This document shows positions 29,020 to 38,777 of a DNA stretch of 64,000 nucleotides, piece after piece (position 1 is the first letter of the stretch; each line of letters begins with the position of its first letter). A model generated the notes under the pieces. That model worked only from the letters and a program-made list of their open reading frames with translations. It was not told where the DNA came from and ran no database searches. The DNA lies in assembly GCF_018135625.1 (NCBI RefSeq), contig NZ_CP073078.1, positions 3,256,501-3,320,500 on the forward strand. Direction: 5' to 3'. Made by a program: the position numbers and the translations under genes. This stretch comes from Phenylobacterium montanum. Lineage in GTDB: Bacteria > Pseudomonadota > Alphaproteobacteria > Caulobacterales > Caulobacteraceae.

Positions 29020-29844
29020 GTGCTCGACCTGAACCGGCCCCGTTGGCCGTCCGTCCTTGTGTTGCTCGCGGGCCTCGCCCTGTGCGCGGCCGGGCCGGCG
29101 CGCGCCATGCACCTGGGCGGGATCAAGCACATGATCAACGGGGCCGAGGCGGCGCACCCCAACGCCCTCTGGCATGTCGTCCACGACCTTTGCACCCGCG
29201 ACGTGCGGCTGAGCGGCGATCCGGCCCCCTGCGCCAAGGTCGACCTGCGCGGCGGCTATGCGGTGCTGAAGGACGTCGAGCGACACAGCCAGTACCTGCT
29301 GCTGCCCACCGCCCGGGTCACCGGCATCGAGAGCCCCGCCCTGCTGGCGCCGGGCTCGCCAAATTATTGGCAGGCGGCCTGGGCCAATCGCAGCCTAGTG
29401 GAAAAGGACATCGGCCATCCCGTGCCGCGCGACGCCATCGGCATGGCGGTCAATTCCTATGCCGGCCGCACCCAGAACCAGCTGCATATCCACATCGACT
29501 GCGTGAGCGTGCAGGCCCAGAAGGCCCTGGCCGGCAAGCTGGACAGCCTCGGCCCGCACTGGACCACCTTGAGGGTCTGGGAAAACGGCGCGACCTATCG
29601 CGTGCGCTGGATCGCCGGCAGCGACCCTGGCGCGGCCGATCCGTTCAAACTGGTGGCCCACGCGGACCCCAAGGCCCGGGCCGACATGGGCCGCATGTCG
29701 ATCGCCCTGATCCCCGCCACGCGCCGCGACGGGACGCCCGGCTTCGTGTTGCTGGCCGACCGCTCGGACGACGCCCACGAGGCCGTCGCCGAGGAGTTGC
29801 TGGATCACCGCTGCCACGTGCTGTCGGGCCCCGGCGGGGTCTGA
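29020..29844 (+). CDS. cdh: CDP-diacylglycerol pyrophosphatase
   Basis: A 274-residue exported enzyme of the Cdh family, which hydrolyses CDP-diacylglycerol to CMP and phosphatidate at the membrane. The histidine-triad-like motif QNQLHIHIDCV is near residue 160, and an N-terminal hydrophobic segment (VLVLLAGLALCAAG) is a signal peptide or anchor. GTG 29020 is preferred because GGAG lies 7 bases upstream and it gives a compact leader; an ATG at 28975 would add 15 residues. It follows mvaB on the same strand. Confidence 0.85.
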   Translation: MLDLNRPRWPSVLVLLAGLALCAAGPARAMHLGGIKHMINGAEAAHPNALWHVVHDLCTRDVRLSGDPAPCAKVDLRGGYAVLKDVERHSQYLLLPTARVTGIESPALLAPGSPNYWQAAWANRSLVEKDIGHPVPRDAIGMAVNSYAGRTQNQLHIHIDCVSVQAQKALAGKLDSLGPHWTTLRVWENGATYRVRWIAGSDPGAADPFKLVAHADPKARADMGRMSIALIPATRRDGTPGFVLLADRSDDAHEAVAEELLDHRCHVLSGPGGV

Positions 29845-29876
29845 GCCTCCCGGCAGGAAAGCTAGGCCAGGCGGCG

Positions 29877-32800
29877 TCAGGCCGCGGGCGCCAAGACCCA
29901 GCCATGGGCCGGTTCGGCGCCGCGGAAGGCGATCGCTTCGGTCTCACCGGCCGGACGCCCCAAGCCTGCGGCCGCGTACTGGCTGAACAGCGTGGTCCTC
30001 GAACTCGCTGAGCCGCCGGCATGGCTCGCGCCCGAGGGCGGCGGATCGCCGATGATCAGCCCCCCGTCGAAGCTGGAGCCGGACGAGGTCTCGGTCAGGC
30101 TGAGCACCGCCTTGAACGTCAGGGTGTTTCCGCTGAGCCCGCCGCTGGCCAGAGATCCCAGGTCGATGGCGTGGTTGGTGAAATAGGTCACCAGCGAGGA
30201 GAGGGTGGCGAAGGTCTGGTGCACGATGTCCGTGCCGTCGGCATAGAGGTCCAGGGTCGCGCTGGAAAAGCCCGAGCCCGAGCCGGAGCCGTTGTAGAGG
30301 CCCACGATCAGGTCGTGCCGCGCCGCCAGCTGGGTGAGATCGGCGGTGAAGTCGATCTCGCTGGTCACCGTCTGGGCGGTGACGCCGCTGGCCGAATGGG
30401 CGCCGCCGAGCTCGGCCAGGGCGAAGAACACCGGCGAAGCCCCGAAGGCCGTGCTGATGTTCGAATTGGCCGAAAGCACCGCCGTGGTCGAGGCGCTGTT
30501 CGGCGCGCCCGCCTCCACCGCCACCGACTGGTTTCCCGCCGTGAAGCTGGGCGCGCCGCCGCCGATGGCCGCGCTGGCCTGGGCGGTCGAGGCGCCGCTC
30601 ACGATCGCCGAGGCGTGGGCGGCGACCGTGGTGATCAGGTGGCCGGCCACATCCGCGGTCGAGGCGTTGGCGGCCACCGCGCCGCTGGTCCCGCTGGCCT
30701 GGGTGACAGCCGAGGCCGCGCCGGCGCTGGATCCGGTCCCGCCGGTGGCGGTCGAGGTGGCGTTGGCCGACGTCCCCGCGGTGATCGTGGTGCTGGCCGA
30801 GGCTGCGCCACCCGCACCGGCGACGCCGGGCGAATCCGCCGTCCCGCCCGCACCGCCGGCGACGTTGGTCAGCACGTTGACGCTGCCGACGCCCGTGATG
30901 CTGACATTGGCCGCGCCCGACCCGCCGGCGGCCCCGCTGGAGCCGCTGTGCCCGGCGCCGCCGTTCCCGCCATAGGCCAGGTCGTTGACCACGAGGGCCG
31001 TGCTGGTCGTGGCGTGCGCGGTGTCGTCGAAGGTCTCGTTCGAGGTCGAGGTCCCGCCGGCTCCGGCCGTGCCGCCCGTGCTGGCCCCGCCATTGCCGGC
31101 ATAGGCGTCCTGCGTCAGGGTCAAGGTTCCGCCGTTGGTCTGGCCGGTGACGTTGTTCAGCTCATAGGCGTAGGCGCCGGCGCCGCCATTGGCGCCGTTC
31201 ACCCCCACCCCGCCGTTGCCGCCATAGCGGTAGAGGGTGGCGTAGCTGGCGCCCGAGCCCGAGGCGTGGGCCCCGGCCGTGGCCGTGGCGCCGCCGCCGG
31301 CGCCGGCGGTCTTGCCGCTGCCGGACGCATTGCCGCCATTGCCGCCTTGGGCCCAGGCATAGGCGTTGGCGGTGACCCCGGTGAGGTCGACCTGGGCCGT
31401 GCCGGAGCCGCCGGCGCCACCGTTGGCGGTGGTCCCGCCATTGCCGCCCGCCCCGCCATAGGCATAGGCGTTGCCGGACACCGTCGTGCCGCCGAGGATG
31501 GTGTCCTTGGTGGTGGCGGCGCCCCCCGCCGAGCCGTCGACCCCAGCCGGGCCGGAGCCCCCGACGCCGCCCTGGGCCGTCATCGCCACAGTCACCGCCT
31601 TGGTCCCGGTGATGGCGCTGGTCGCCGATGCCGCTCCGCCGGCCGAGGTTGTCGCCCCGGTCGCCCCGGCGCCGCCATAGGCGTTGTTGGTCACCGAAAT
31701 GGTCGCGCTCTGGGTCGGATTGGCGGTGTCGTCCAAGGTCAGGGCCGAGATCGCGCCCCCCGCCGCGCCGCCCCCGCCGCCGGTGCTGGCGCCGCCAGCC
31801 CCGCCGACGGCTCGCTGGTTGAGGCTGAGCACGCCGCCGTTGGTGTAACCCGTGGCGCCGTTGGTGATCGAGCTGGCCGCGCCGGCCCCGCCCGCGGCGT
31901 TGCTCACGCCCACCCCGCCGGCCCCGCCGGTCTGGTAGGCATAGACCGTGGTGGAGCCTGAGCCGCTGGACTTGGCCACGGCCTTGGCCGAGGCCGTCCC
32001 GCCGGCCCCGCCGGTGAAGCCGGCGCCATTGGCCGAACCGCCCGCGCCGCCGACCGCCTCGTCGTCGATATAGATGTTGGCGCCGGTGACCGTGGCGCTC
32101 GCATTGGCCGCGCCGCCGGCCGCGCCGCTGGAGCTGCTGGCGCCCGCGCCGCCAAGGCCGCCCGATGCGTAGCTGTCGGCGACGATGCCGGCCGCGCGAT
32201 AGAAGTTGGGGGTGTCGTCGAAGGTGAGGCTGGAAGCCGCCTGTCCCCCGGCCGCTGCGGTCCCGCCATAGCTGGCGCCGCCGTCGCCCGCCTGGGCGTT
32301 CTGGTACAGGGTCAGGGTCCCGGCGTTGCTGTAGCCGGATACGGCGTTGGTCAGATAGCTGCCGCCCGCCGCGCCGCCGTTGGCCCCGCTGTAGCCGACG
32401 CCGCCATTCCCGCCGTAGCGGGTGGCCTCGGCTGTCGCGCTGCCGCCCGTGGAATAGGCCAGGGCCGCCGCCCCGCCGCCGCCGCCATAGCCCGCCGCAT
32501 GGCCGGCGCCATAGCCCGCTCCGCCCGCGCCGCCGCGGCCGACCGCGATCGTCGTCACCGTGGAGCTTCCCTTGCCAGTGCCGGAGGCGAAGCCGTAGCC
32601 GCCGCCCCCGCCGTTGCCGCCGCTCGTGGCGCCGGCGCCGCCGCCGCCGCCCGTCCCTGCTGCGGTGCTGGAGACGAGAGTCCCGCCCAGGATGTAGTCG
32701 CGGCCCTCGCCGCCGCCGGCCAAGGCCCCATTGCCCGACTGGCCGGCCCCGCCGGCGCCGCCGGTGGCGGCGGCGCTGCCCACCACATGGCCGGCGCCGG

Positions 32801-35800
32801 TCAGGGTGTTGGTCGCGCTGGCGACGCCGCCGCTGGCGCCGCTGGTCCCGGCGCCGCCGGCGCCGGCGTTGGCGGTCAGAGCGACCTGCAGCAGCGCGCT
32901 CGTGGTGGCGCTGGCCGTATCGTCGAAGGTCAGGCCGGAAAAGGCGCTGCCGCCCAGCCCGGCCACGCCGCCGGCGCTGGCGCTGGCGCCGCCATTGCCG
33001 GCATAGGCGGTCTCGGAGAGATACAGGCTGCCGTTGCTGGTCATCCCACCGACGGCGTTGCTCAGCGACACAGCCGCCCCGGCGCCGCCGGTCGCGCCCG
33101 AGGCCCCCGCGCCGCCATTGCCGCCGTATTCGGTAGCCGTGGCGTAGTTGGCGCCGCTGCCGCTGGAGGTCGCGGTGGCGGACGCGCTGGCGCCGCCGCC
33201 CGCGCCGGCGGTCTTGCCCGAGCCCGTCGCATAGCCGCCATTGCCGCCATAGGCGTAGTCGGTCGCCGTGACCTGTGCGCCGGCGCCCTTGGCGCTGGAA
33301 AAAGCCGAGCCGCCCGCCCCGCCGCTGGCTGCGTTGGACCCGCCGCCGTCACCGGCGTTGGCGACGGCGGAACTGGTCACGGCATGGGCGCCGGTCAGGG
33401 TCAGGTTGGCGAAGGCGTTGCCGCCCGCCGCGCCGGACGCGCCGCTGCCGCCGAAGCCGCCGGCCCCGCCCTGGGCGTTGACGCTGGCCCACAGGGTTGC
33501 GCTCTTGTTGGTGTTGGCGGTGTCGTCGAAGGTCAGGGCCGAGGTCGCCGCGCCTGCCGCGCCGGCGGTTCCGCCATAGCTGGCGCCGCCCGCGCCGGCG
33601 TTGGCGGTCTGGGTCAGGTAGAGACCGCCGCCATTGGTCGAGCCGCCCACGGCATTGGTCAGGCTGCTGCCGGCGCCTGCGCCGCCGTTCGCCGTATCGT
33701 TGCCGGCCCCGCCGGCCCCGCCGGTGCGGGTGGCGGTGGCCTGGGCGTTGCCGGTGCCGCTGGTGGTCGCATTGGCGCTGGCGTTGGCGCTGCCGCCCGC
33801 GCCGCCGGTCTTGCCGGCCCCGTCGCCGACGCCGCCGGCTCCGCCGACACCGTTGGCCGTCGCCGTCTGGGCGCCGGAGCCGCTGGCGCTGGCGCTGGCG
33901 CTGCCGCCCCCGCCGGCTCCACCCGAGCCGCCGGAGCCGACCGAGCCGCCAGCCCCGCCCACCGCCCCGGCGCTGGAGCCCTCGGCTGTGCCGCCGGAAA
34001 GCGCGTCCTTGGCGGAGGCGTTTCCGCCCGCGCCGCCGGTCCCGCCGGCCAGGCCCGCGCCGCCCGTCCCACCGCTGGCGCTGGCCGTGGAACCGATGCT
34101 CCCCACACCCTTGATCGTGGCGTTGCTGGTCGCCGCGCCGCCTGCCGTTCCGCTGGCGCCCGACCCGCCGAGCCCGCCCGTGGCGTAGGTGTTGATCGTC
34201 AGGGCCGCGCTGGCGTGCGGATTGGCGGTGTCGTCGAAGGTCAGGGTCGAGGTGGCCGCCCCGGCCGCCCCGGCTGTGGCCGAGGCGCTGCCGCCACCGG
34301 CCCCGCCGGTCGCCGACTGGGTCATCAGCAGGCCGCCGGCGTTGGTGGAGCCGGAGACCGCATTGGTCAGGGCGACCGAGGCGCCGGCGCCGCCATTGGC
34401 GCCGGCATAGCCGTAGCCGCCGGCGCCCCCCGCCGCGCCGAGCTGCAGGTTGGTGGTCCCCGAGCCGCTGGAGGTTCCCTTGGCCGAGGCCGAGGCTGCG
34501 CCGCCGGCGGCCCCGCTGTGACCGCCGCCGCCCCCGGCGCCGCCGGCCCCGCCCTGGGCCTGAGCCACCAGGACGACGTTGATCCCCGTTCCGGTGGTCG
34601 CCGCCGTCGCCCCGCCGCCCGCCGCGCCATTGCCGCCCGAGGTGTCGGAGCCGCCGTCGCCGCCGGTCGCATAGGCATAGCCGTCGACCTGGCCCGCGCC
34701 GGTCAAGGTGGCGGTCGAGCTGGCCGCCCCGCCCGCGCCGCCGGGCGAGCCGCTGGTTCCCTGGCCGCCGGCGCCGCCATTGGCGGTCAGCAGGCCGTAG
34801 AGCAGGGCGCTCTTGGTCGTGTTGGCCGTGTCGTCGAAATTCAGCAGGTTGGTCGCCGAGCCGCCGGCCGCCGCCGCGCCGCCCGCAGAGGCGCCGCCGT
34901 TCCCGCCGGTCGCATACTGATATTCATAGAGGTTGCCGCCATTGGTCTCGCCCAGGGCGTCGCTGTTCATGTTGACCGAGGCCCCGGCGCCGCCATTGGC
35001 GCCCGCAGCGCCCGCGCCGCCCGACCCGCCGGATTCCCGGGCCGTGGCGACGGCGTTGCCAGAGCCGCTGGCGATGGCGACGGCGGAGGTCGCGGCCGCG
35101 CCGCCGGCGCCGCCCGCATGGCCGGCGCCATTCCCGGCGCCGCCGACGCCGCCATAGGATGTCCCGCTGGCGGCTGCGATGAGGCCCGTCGCGCTGGCGT
35201 TCGAGGAGGCGTTTGCGCCAGCCCCGCCGTTCGCGGCCGCCGCCGCTCCGCCGCCATTTCCGCCGGTGGCCGTAGCTGCGCTGCTCGCCGCCTTGCCGGT
35301 GGTGACATAGTCGTTGGCCGCCGCCGCCGCGCCGGCGCCCCCGACCGCCCCGGTGTTCGAGCTGGCGCCGCCCGAGCCGCCCGCCGCGCTGGCGGTGGCG
35401 CTGAGCCCGGCGCCCGCCCCGCCGGTCAGGGTGTTGGTGGTCGAAGCCGAGCCGCCCGCCGCGCCAGCGCCGCCGGCCCCCCCGTTGCCGCCATTGCTGG
35501 CGGTGGTGACATTGATGGTCGTGCTTTGGGTGGTGTTGGCGGTGTCGTCAAAGGTGAGATTGGAATAGGCGAGCCCCCCGGCGCCCGCGGCGCCGCCAGC
35601 GCTACCGCCCCCGCCGCCCCCGTCCGACAGCTGCGACAGGCCCAGGGTCCCGCCGTTGGTCTGGCCGGTGACCGCGTTGGTCTGGTGGCTTTCACCCCCG
35701 GCCCCGCCGCTGGCTGTGTTGTAGCCGTAGCCGCCGGATCCAGAATATTGGCTGGCGGCGACCGCGCTGCCGCCGCTGCCGCTGGCCTTGACGCTGGCCG

Positions 35801-36329
35801 CGGCGCTCGCCATGCCGCCGGCCGCGCCCTGGGAGCCGGGGCCCTGGCCGTAGCCGCCGACGCCGCCGTAGGCGACTGCGGTCGCCCCCGCCGTGCCGCC
35901 GGTGTTGGTGTCGCTGGCCGTGGCGGTTCCGTTGGCCCCCGCACCGCCGCTGCCGCCCTGGCCATTCGGCGAGCCGAGGCCGTAGGCGCCGCCCCCGCCG
36001 CCGCCGCCGCCCGCGGCCATGGCGTTGGCGCTCGTGGACGAAGCGGTGGCCGTGGTGGTGGTGGTCGCGCTCGCCGCCCCGCCTGCGCCGCCGTTCCCGC
36101 CATTGCCGCCCGCGCCGGTATAGACCCCGCCGCTGCTGGGCCCCGCGGCGCCGTTGCCGCCCACGCCGCCGCTCCCGCCATAGGCGTTGGCCGCATTGGC
36201 CGTATCCGGCGAGGCGGTGTTGGTCGCCGTAGCCGAATTGCCGGGCCCGCCGGAGGTCCCGGACTGGCCGGGCGAAGAGCCGTTGACACCGTTGGTTCCG
36301 TTGGCGCCGGTGACCGAGACAGTGGACAT
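29877..36329 (-). CDS. Giant glycine-rich repeat protein (PGRS-like / beta-strand repeat)
   Basis: A single 6.45-kb frame encodes about 2150 residues dominated by Gly, Ala, Ser, Thr and Asn, with dense GGAGG/GGxGG motifs and no Cys that I can see. Eight copies of an FDDTA-type marker (F/L-DDT-A/P) divide the repeat region (see repeat entry). The last 225 residues or so (from about 1925) are not repetitive (for example SEIDFTADLTQLAARHDLIV, LDLYADGTDIVHQTF) and form a separate domain. There is no N-terminal signal peptide, so any export would need a C-terminal or non-classical signal. A surface or extracellular fibrous role, as in PE_PGRS and other beta-repeat proteins, is inferred. ATG 36329 is the first start that begins the Gly-rich region; frames further upstream do not look coding. 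Confidence 0.88.
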   Translation of the reverse strand: MSTVSVTGANGTNGVNGSSPGQSGTSGGPGNSATATNTASPDTANAANAYGGSGGVGGNGAAGPSSGGVYTGAGGNGGNGGAGGAASATTTTTATASSTSANAMAAGGGGGGGGAYGLGSPNGQGGSGGAGANGTATASDTNTGGTAGATAVAYGGVGGYGQGPGSQGAAGGMASAAASVKASGSGGSAVAASQYSGSGGYGYNTASGGAGGESHQTNAVTGQTNGGTLGLSQLSDGGGGGGSAGGAAGAGGLAYSNLTFDDTANTTQSTTINVTTASNGGNGGAGGAGAAGGSASTTNTLTGGAGAGLSATASAAGGSGGASSNTGAVGGAGAAAAANDYVTTGKAASSAATATGGNGGGAAAAANGGAGANASSNASATGLIAAASGTSYGGVGGAGNGAGHAGGAGGAAATSAVAIASGSGNAVATARESGGSGGAGAAGANGGAGASVNMNSDALGETNGGNLYEYQYATGGNGGASAGGAAAAGGSATNLLNFDDTANTTKSALLYGLLTANGGAGGQGTSGSPGGAGGAASSTATLTGAGQVDGYAYATGGDGGSDTSGGNGAAGGGATAATTGTGINVVLVAQAQGGAGGAGGGGGHSGAAGGAASASAKGTSSGSGTTNLQLGAAGGAGGYGYAGANGGAGASVALTNAVSGSTNAGGLLMTQSATGGAGGGSASATAGAAGAATSTLTFDDTANPHASAALTINTYATGGLGGSGASGTAGGAATSNATIKGVGSIGSTASASGGTGGAGLAGGTGGAGGNASAKDALSGGTAEGSSAGAVGGAGGSVGSGGSGGAGGGGSASASASGSGAQTATANGVGGAGGVGDGAGKTGGAGGSANASANATTSGTGNAQATATRTGGAGGAGNDTANGGAGAGSSLTNAVGGSTNGGGLYLTQTANAGAGGASYGGTAGAAGAATSALTFDDTANTNKSATLWASVNAQGGAGGFGGSGASGAAGGNAFANLTLTGAHAVTSSAVANAGDGGGSNAASGGAGGSAFSSAKGAGAQVTATDYAYGGNGGYATGSGKTAGAGGGASASATATSSGSGANYATATEYGGNGGAGASGATGGAGAAVSLSNAVGGMTSNGSLYLSETAYAGNGGASASAGGVAGLGGSAFSGLTFDDTASATTSALLQVALTANAGAGGAGTSGASGGVASATNTLTGAGHVVGSAAATGGAGGAGQSGNGALAGGGEGRDYILGGTLVSSTAAGTGGGGGAGATSGGNGGGGGYGFASGTGKGSSTVTTIAVGRGGAGGAGYGAGHAAGYGGGGGAAALAYSTGGSATAEATRYGGNGGVGYSGANGGAAGGSYLTNAVSGYSNAGTLTLYQNAQAGDGGASYGGTAAAGGQAASSLTFDDTPNFYRAAGIVADSYASGGLGGAGASSSSGAAGGAANASATVTGANIYIDDEAVGGAGGSANGAGFTGGAGGTASAKAVAKSSGSGSTTVYAYQTGGAGGVGVSNAAGGAGAASSITNGATGYTNGGVLSLNQRAVGGAGGASTGGGGGAAGGAISALTLDDTANPTQSATISVTNNAYGGAGATGATTSAGGAASATSAITGTKAVTVAMTAQGGVGGSGPAGVDGSAGGAATTKDTILGGTTVSGNAYAYGGAGGNGGTTANGGAGGSGTAQVDLTGVTANAYAWAQGGNGGNASGSGKTAGAGGGATATAGAHASGSGASYATLYRYGGNGGVGVNGANGGAGAYAYELNNVTGQTNGGTLTLTQDAYAGNGGASTGGTAGAGGTSTSNETFDDTAHATTSTALVVNDLAYGGNGGAGHSGSSGAAGGSGAANVSITGVGSVNVLTNVAGGAGGTADSPGVAGAGGAASASTTITAGTSANATSTATGGTGSSAGAASAVTQASGTSGAVAANASTADVAGHLITTVAAHASAIVSGASTAQASAAIGGGAPSFTAGNQSVAVEAGAPNSASTTAVLSANSNISTAFGASPVFFALAELGGAHSASGVTAQTVTSEIDFTADLTQLAARHDLIVGLYNGSGSGSGFSSATLDLYADGTDIVHQTFATLSSLVTYFTNHAIDLGSLASGGLSGNTLTFKAVLSLTETSSGSSFDGGLIIGDPPPSGASHAGGSASSRTTLFSQYAAAGLGRPAGETEAIAFRGAEPAHGWVLAPAA
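31014..35560 (-). repeat. Alternating-length super-repeats in the glycine-rich gene
   Basis: FDDTA-type markers lie near 35542, 34830, 34231, 33522, 32921, 32217, 31730 and 31021. The spacings are about 712, 600, 709, 601, 704, 487 and 709 bp, so long (about 236 residue) and short (about 200 residue) units alternate, giving a higher-order unit of about 1310 bp. One short unit, 32217-31730, lacks about 38 codons. Long units carry an extra module with the pattern KD-x2-L-GGT. Confidence 0.8.
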
Positions 36330-36403
36330 GGCAGGCCCCCTTGGATTGGACGAGACAAGCCGCCGGCGCCTGGCTTGGGCGCCGGTGTGCGGATAGCGAA
36401 AAC

Positions 36404-36580
36404 GCAAGACCTAACGAAGCGTCGAAGCGCAGATGACCAAAGACGTCACATAATCGACACGAGAGTGCGCGCGTCCACACAGCATTCGGAAAGTCACGAA
36501 TTTGCGCGCGCCCCACCTATACGGATCGCGTGCAATCTACGTTCGGGCCGAGGCTACGGGCAACTGCAGTTAGGTCTTGC
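36404..36580. repeat. Perfect 12-bp inverted repeat pair
   Basis: GCAAGACCTAAC at 36404-36415 and GTTAGGTCTTGC at 36569-36580 are exact reverse complements separated by 153 bp, both upstream of the giant glycine-rich gene. They may be paired operators or the base of an RNA stem. Confidence 0.75.
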
Positions 36581-36816
36581 TAAGGGATTCGAATAAGCTC
36601 AGTAGAGCTTGTTTAATCCTGAACAAGTTTATGAAATAACGATGCTATTTCGAATGCGAGGCAGAGGCGCCGGCGGAGGTTTCACGGCATTGTGTCCGCT
36701 GGCGCGCGAGGTCCGACCCCGTCCTTTTGGGGCCGAGCCGGCCCAAACGCTCAGGATATGAAAGCAGTGTAGCCGGTTCGGAGGCGCGCATAGAGCTGAG
36801 CCCTTGCGCCAGGCAG

Positions 36817-36843
36817 GCCCTTCCCCCTCGCCAGGGGAAGGGC
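36817..36843 (-). terminator. Hairpin just after thrS
   Basis: GCCCTTCCCC (36817-36826) and GGGGAAGGGC (36834-36843) form a perfect 10-bp stem 9 bp beyond the thrS stop. There is no T-tract, so it is a terminator or RNA-end stabiliser by position only. Confidence 0.4.
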
Positions 36844-36851
36844 CGCACGGG

Positions 36852-38777
36852 TCAACCCCGCCTCAGGTCCGGCGGCAGGGCTTCGTCGGTCAAGACGGCG
36901 ATGGCCTCGTCGAGGGTCAGGATCTGTTGCCCCTCCGAACCCAAGCGGCGCAGGGCGAGCTTGCCCTCCTCCGCCTCTCTTCGGCCGACCACGGCGATGA
37001 TCGGGGCCTTGGCCAGGGAATGCTCTCGGATCTTGTAGTTGATCTTCTCGTTGCGCAGGTCCGTCTCGACCCTCAGCCCCGCCTCCTTCAGCTTCGCGGC
37101 CGCGGCCCGGGCGAAGTCGTCGGCGTCGGAGGTGATCGTCGCCACCACGATCTGGGTGGGCGCGAGCCAGAGCGGGAAGTGGCCGGCATAGTTCTCGATC
37201 ACGATGCCGAGGAACCGCTCCACCGAGCCGAACAGGGCGCGGTGCAGCATCACCGGCCGCTGCTTGGAGCCGTCGGCCTCGATGTAGGACGCGTCCAGCC
37301 GCTCGGGCAGCACGAAGTCGAGCTGCAGCGTACCGCACTGCCAGGTGCGGCCGATGGCGTCGCGCAGGTGGAACTCCAGCTTGGGGCCGTAGAAGGCGCC
37401 TTCGCCGGGCAGATGCTCCACCTCCATGCCGGCGGCCCTGGCGGCGCTTTCCAGCTTGGCCTCGGCGATGTCCCAGACCTCGTCCGAGCCGGCGCGCAGG
37501 TCGGGTCGCAGGGCCAGCTTGACCGCATGCAGTTCCACGTCCAGGTCGGCATAGACCGAGTAGAGCAGCTTGACGAACTTGGTCGTCTCTTCCTCGATCT
37601 GATCCTCGCGGCAGAAGATGTGCGCGTCGTCCTGAGTGAAGGCTCTGAGGCGCATGATGCCGTGCAGGGCGCCCGACGGCTCATAGCGGTGGCAGGCGCC
37701 GAACTCGGCCATGCGCAGCGGGAGGTCGCGATAGGACTTCTGGCCGACATTGAAGATCTGCACATGGCCGGGGCAGTTCATCGGCTTGACCGCCAGGATC
37801 TCCTCCTCGGCCGTCTCGCAGACGAACATGGCGTGGCCGAACTTCTCCCAGTGGCCGGAGCGCTCCCAAAGGCCGCGATCCAGGATCTGCGGCGCCTTGA
37901 CCTCGACATAGCCGTCGTCGTCAAGCCGCCGGCGGATATAGCCCTCCAGCGTGCGGAACAGGGTCCAGCCCTTGGGGTGCCAGAACACCATGCCCTTGCC
38001 CTCTTCCTGCAGGTGGAAGAGGTCCATGGCCCGCCCGATCTTGCGGTGGTCGCGGCGCTCGGCCTCTTCCACGCGCTTCAGATAGGCTTCGAGGTCGGCG
38101 TCACTGGCCCAGGCCGTGCCGTAGATGCGCTGCAGCTGGGCGTTGTTCTGGTCGCCGCGCCAGTAGGCGCCGGCCAGCTTGGTCAGCTTGAACGCCTTGC
38201 CGACGTGCTTGGTGGACGGCAGGTGCGGCCCGCGGCAGAGGTCCTTCCAGGCGCCCTGATGATAGACGGTCACCGCCTCCCCGGCCGGGATGCCGCCGAT
38301 GATCTCGGCCTTGTAGGCCTCGCCGATCTTCAGGAAATCGGCGATGGCCTGATCGCGGTCCACGACCTCGCGCGTGATCTTCTCGTCGCGGTCGACGATC
38401 TCCTTCATCCGCTGCTCGATCTTGGCCAGATCGTCGAGCGAGAACGGCTCGTCGCGGGCGAAGTCGTAGTAGAAACCGTCCTCGACATTGGGGCCGATGG
38501 TCACCTGGGTGCCGGGGAACAGCTCTTGCACCGCCTCGGCCAGCACGTGGGCCGTGTCGTGGCGGATCACGTCCAGAGCCTCGGGCGCGTCGCGGGTCAC
38601 GATCTCGATGGCGCCATTGCGCTCGATCGGGCGATCGAGGTCGCGCAGCTCGCCGTCGAGCTTGATCAGGAGGGCCTTCTTCTCCAGCGACTTGGAGATC
38701 GAGGCGGCCACGTCTCGGCCCGTGACGCCGTCTTCGAAGGGGCGGCTGTCGCCGTTGGGGAATTTCAGTTCGATCAT
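36852..38777 (-). CDS. thrS: Threonyl-tRNA synthetase
   Basis: A 641-residue class II synthetase of full length. The N-terminal TGS and editing domains ([17 protein letters not shown] and the editing-site [11 protein letters not shown]) precede the catalytic core with motif 2 [20 protein letters not shown], and motif 3 [17 protein letters not shown]; the C-terminal anticodon-binding domain starts near [12 protein letters not shown]. The start at 38777 overlaps the yidD stop by four bases (ATGA), so the two are co-translated. Confidence 0.98.
   Translation of the reverse strand: MIELKFPNGDSRPFEDGVTGRDVAASISKSLEKKALLIKLDGELRDLDRPIERNGAIEIVTRDAPEALDVIRHDTAHVLAEAVQELFPGTQVTIGPNVEDGFYYDFARDEPFSLDDLAKIEQRMKEIVDRDEKITREVVDRDQAIADFLKIGEAYKAEIIGGIPAGEAVTVYHQGAWKDLCRGPHLPSTKHVGKAFKLTKLAGAYWRGDQNNAQLQRIYGTAWASDADLEAYLKRVEEAERRDHRKIGRAMDLFHLQEEGKGMVFWHPKGWTLFRTLEGYIRRRLDDDGYVEVKAPQILDRGLWERSGHWEKFGHAMFVCETAEEEILAVKPMNCPGHVQIFNVGQKSYRDLPLRMAEFGACHRYEPSGALHGIMRLRAFTQDDAHIFCREDQIEEETTKFVKLLYSVYADLDVELHAVKLALRPDLRAGSDEVWDIAEAKLESAARAAGMEVEHLPGEGAFYGPKLEFHLRDAIGRTWQCGTLQLDFVLPERLDASYIEADGSKQRPVMLHRALFGSVERFLGIVIENYAGHFPLWLAPTQIVVATITSDADDFARAAAAKLKEAGLRVETDLRNEKINYKIREHSLAKAPIIAVVGRREAEEGKLALRRLGSEGQQILTLDEAIAVLTDEALPPDLRRG

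Larger units (their letters stand above)
36330..36851. other. Noncoding, dyad-rich leader between the giant gene and thrS
   Basis: This 522-bp gap has no convincing gene and is richer in AT near 36570-36660 than its surroundings. It holds a perfect 12-bp inverted repeat (36404-36415 / 36569-36580), short dyads AGCTC-AGTA-GAGCT (36596-36609), CTTGTT-N8-AACAAG (36608-36627) and GAAATA-N7-TATTTC (36633-36651), and the thrS-proximal hairpin at 36817-36843. The giant gene's promoter should lie here. Confidence 0.6.

Noticed and set aside
26587-29286. An 899-residue open frame on the minus strand
   Set aside because: It lies across three well-supported plus-strand genes (ArnT-like, mvaB, cdh), has no recognisable domain and has the His/Gln/Gly-rich look of a shadow frame.
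31014-35560. Regularly spaced repeats considered as a CRISPR array
   Set aside because: Units are 490-710 bp, in frame and coding, with no short identical direct repeats or unique 30-40 bp spacers.
32499-36596. A 1365-residue open frame on the plus strand opposite the giant gene
   Set aside because: It is the antisense shadow of the glycine-rich repeats; GC-rich third positions remove stops. Its product is low-complexity Ala/Gly/Arg, and it runs past the true gene's start.
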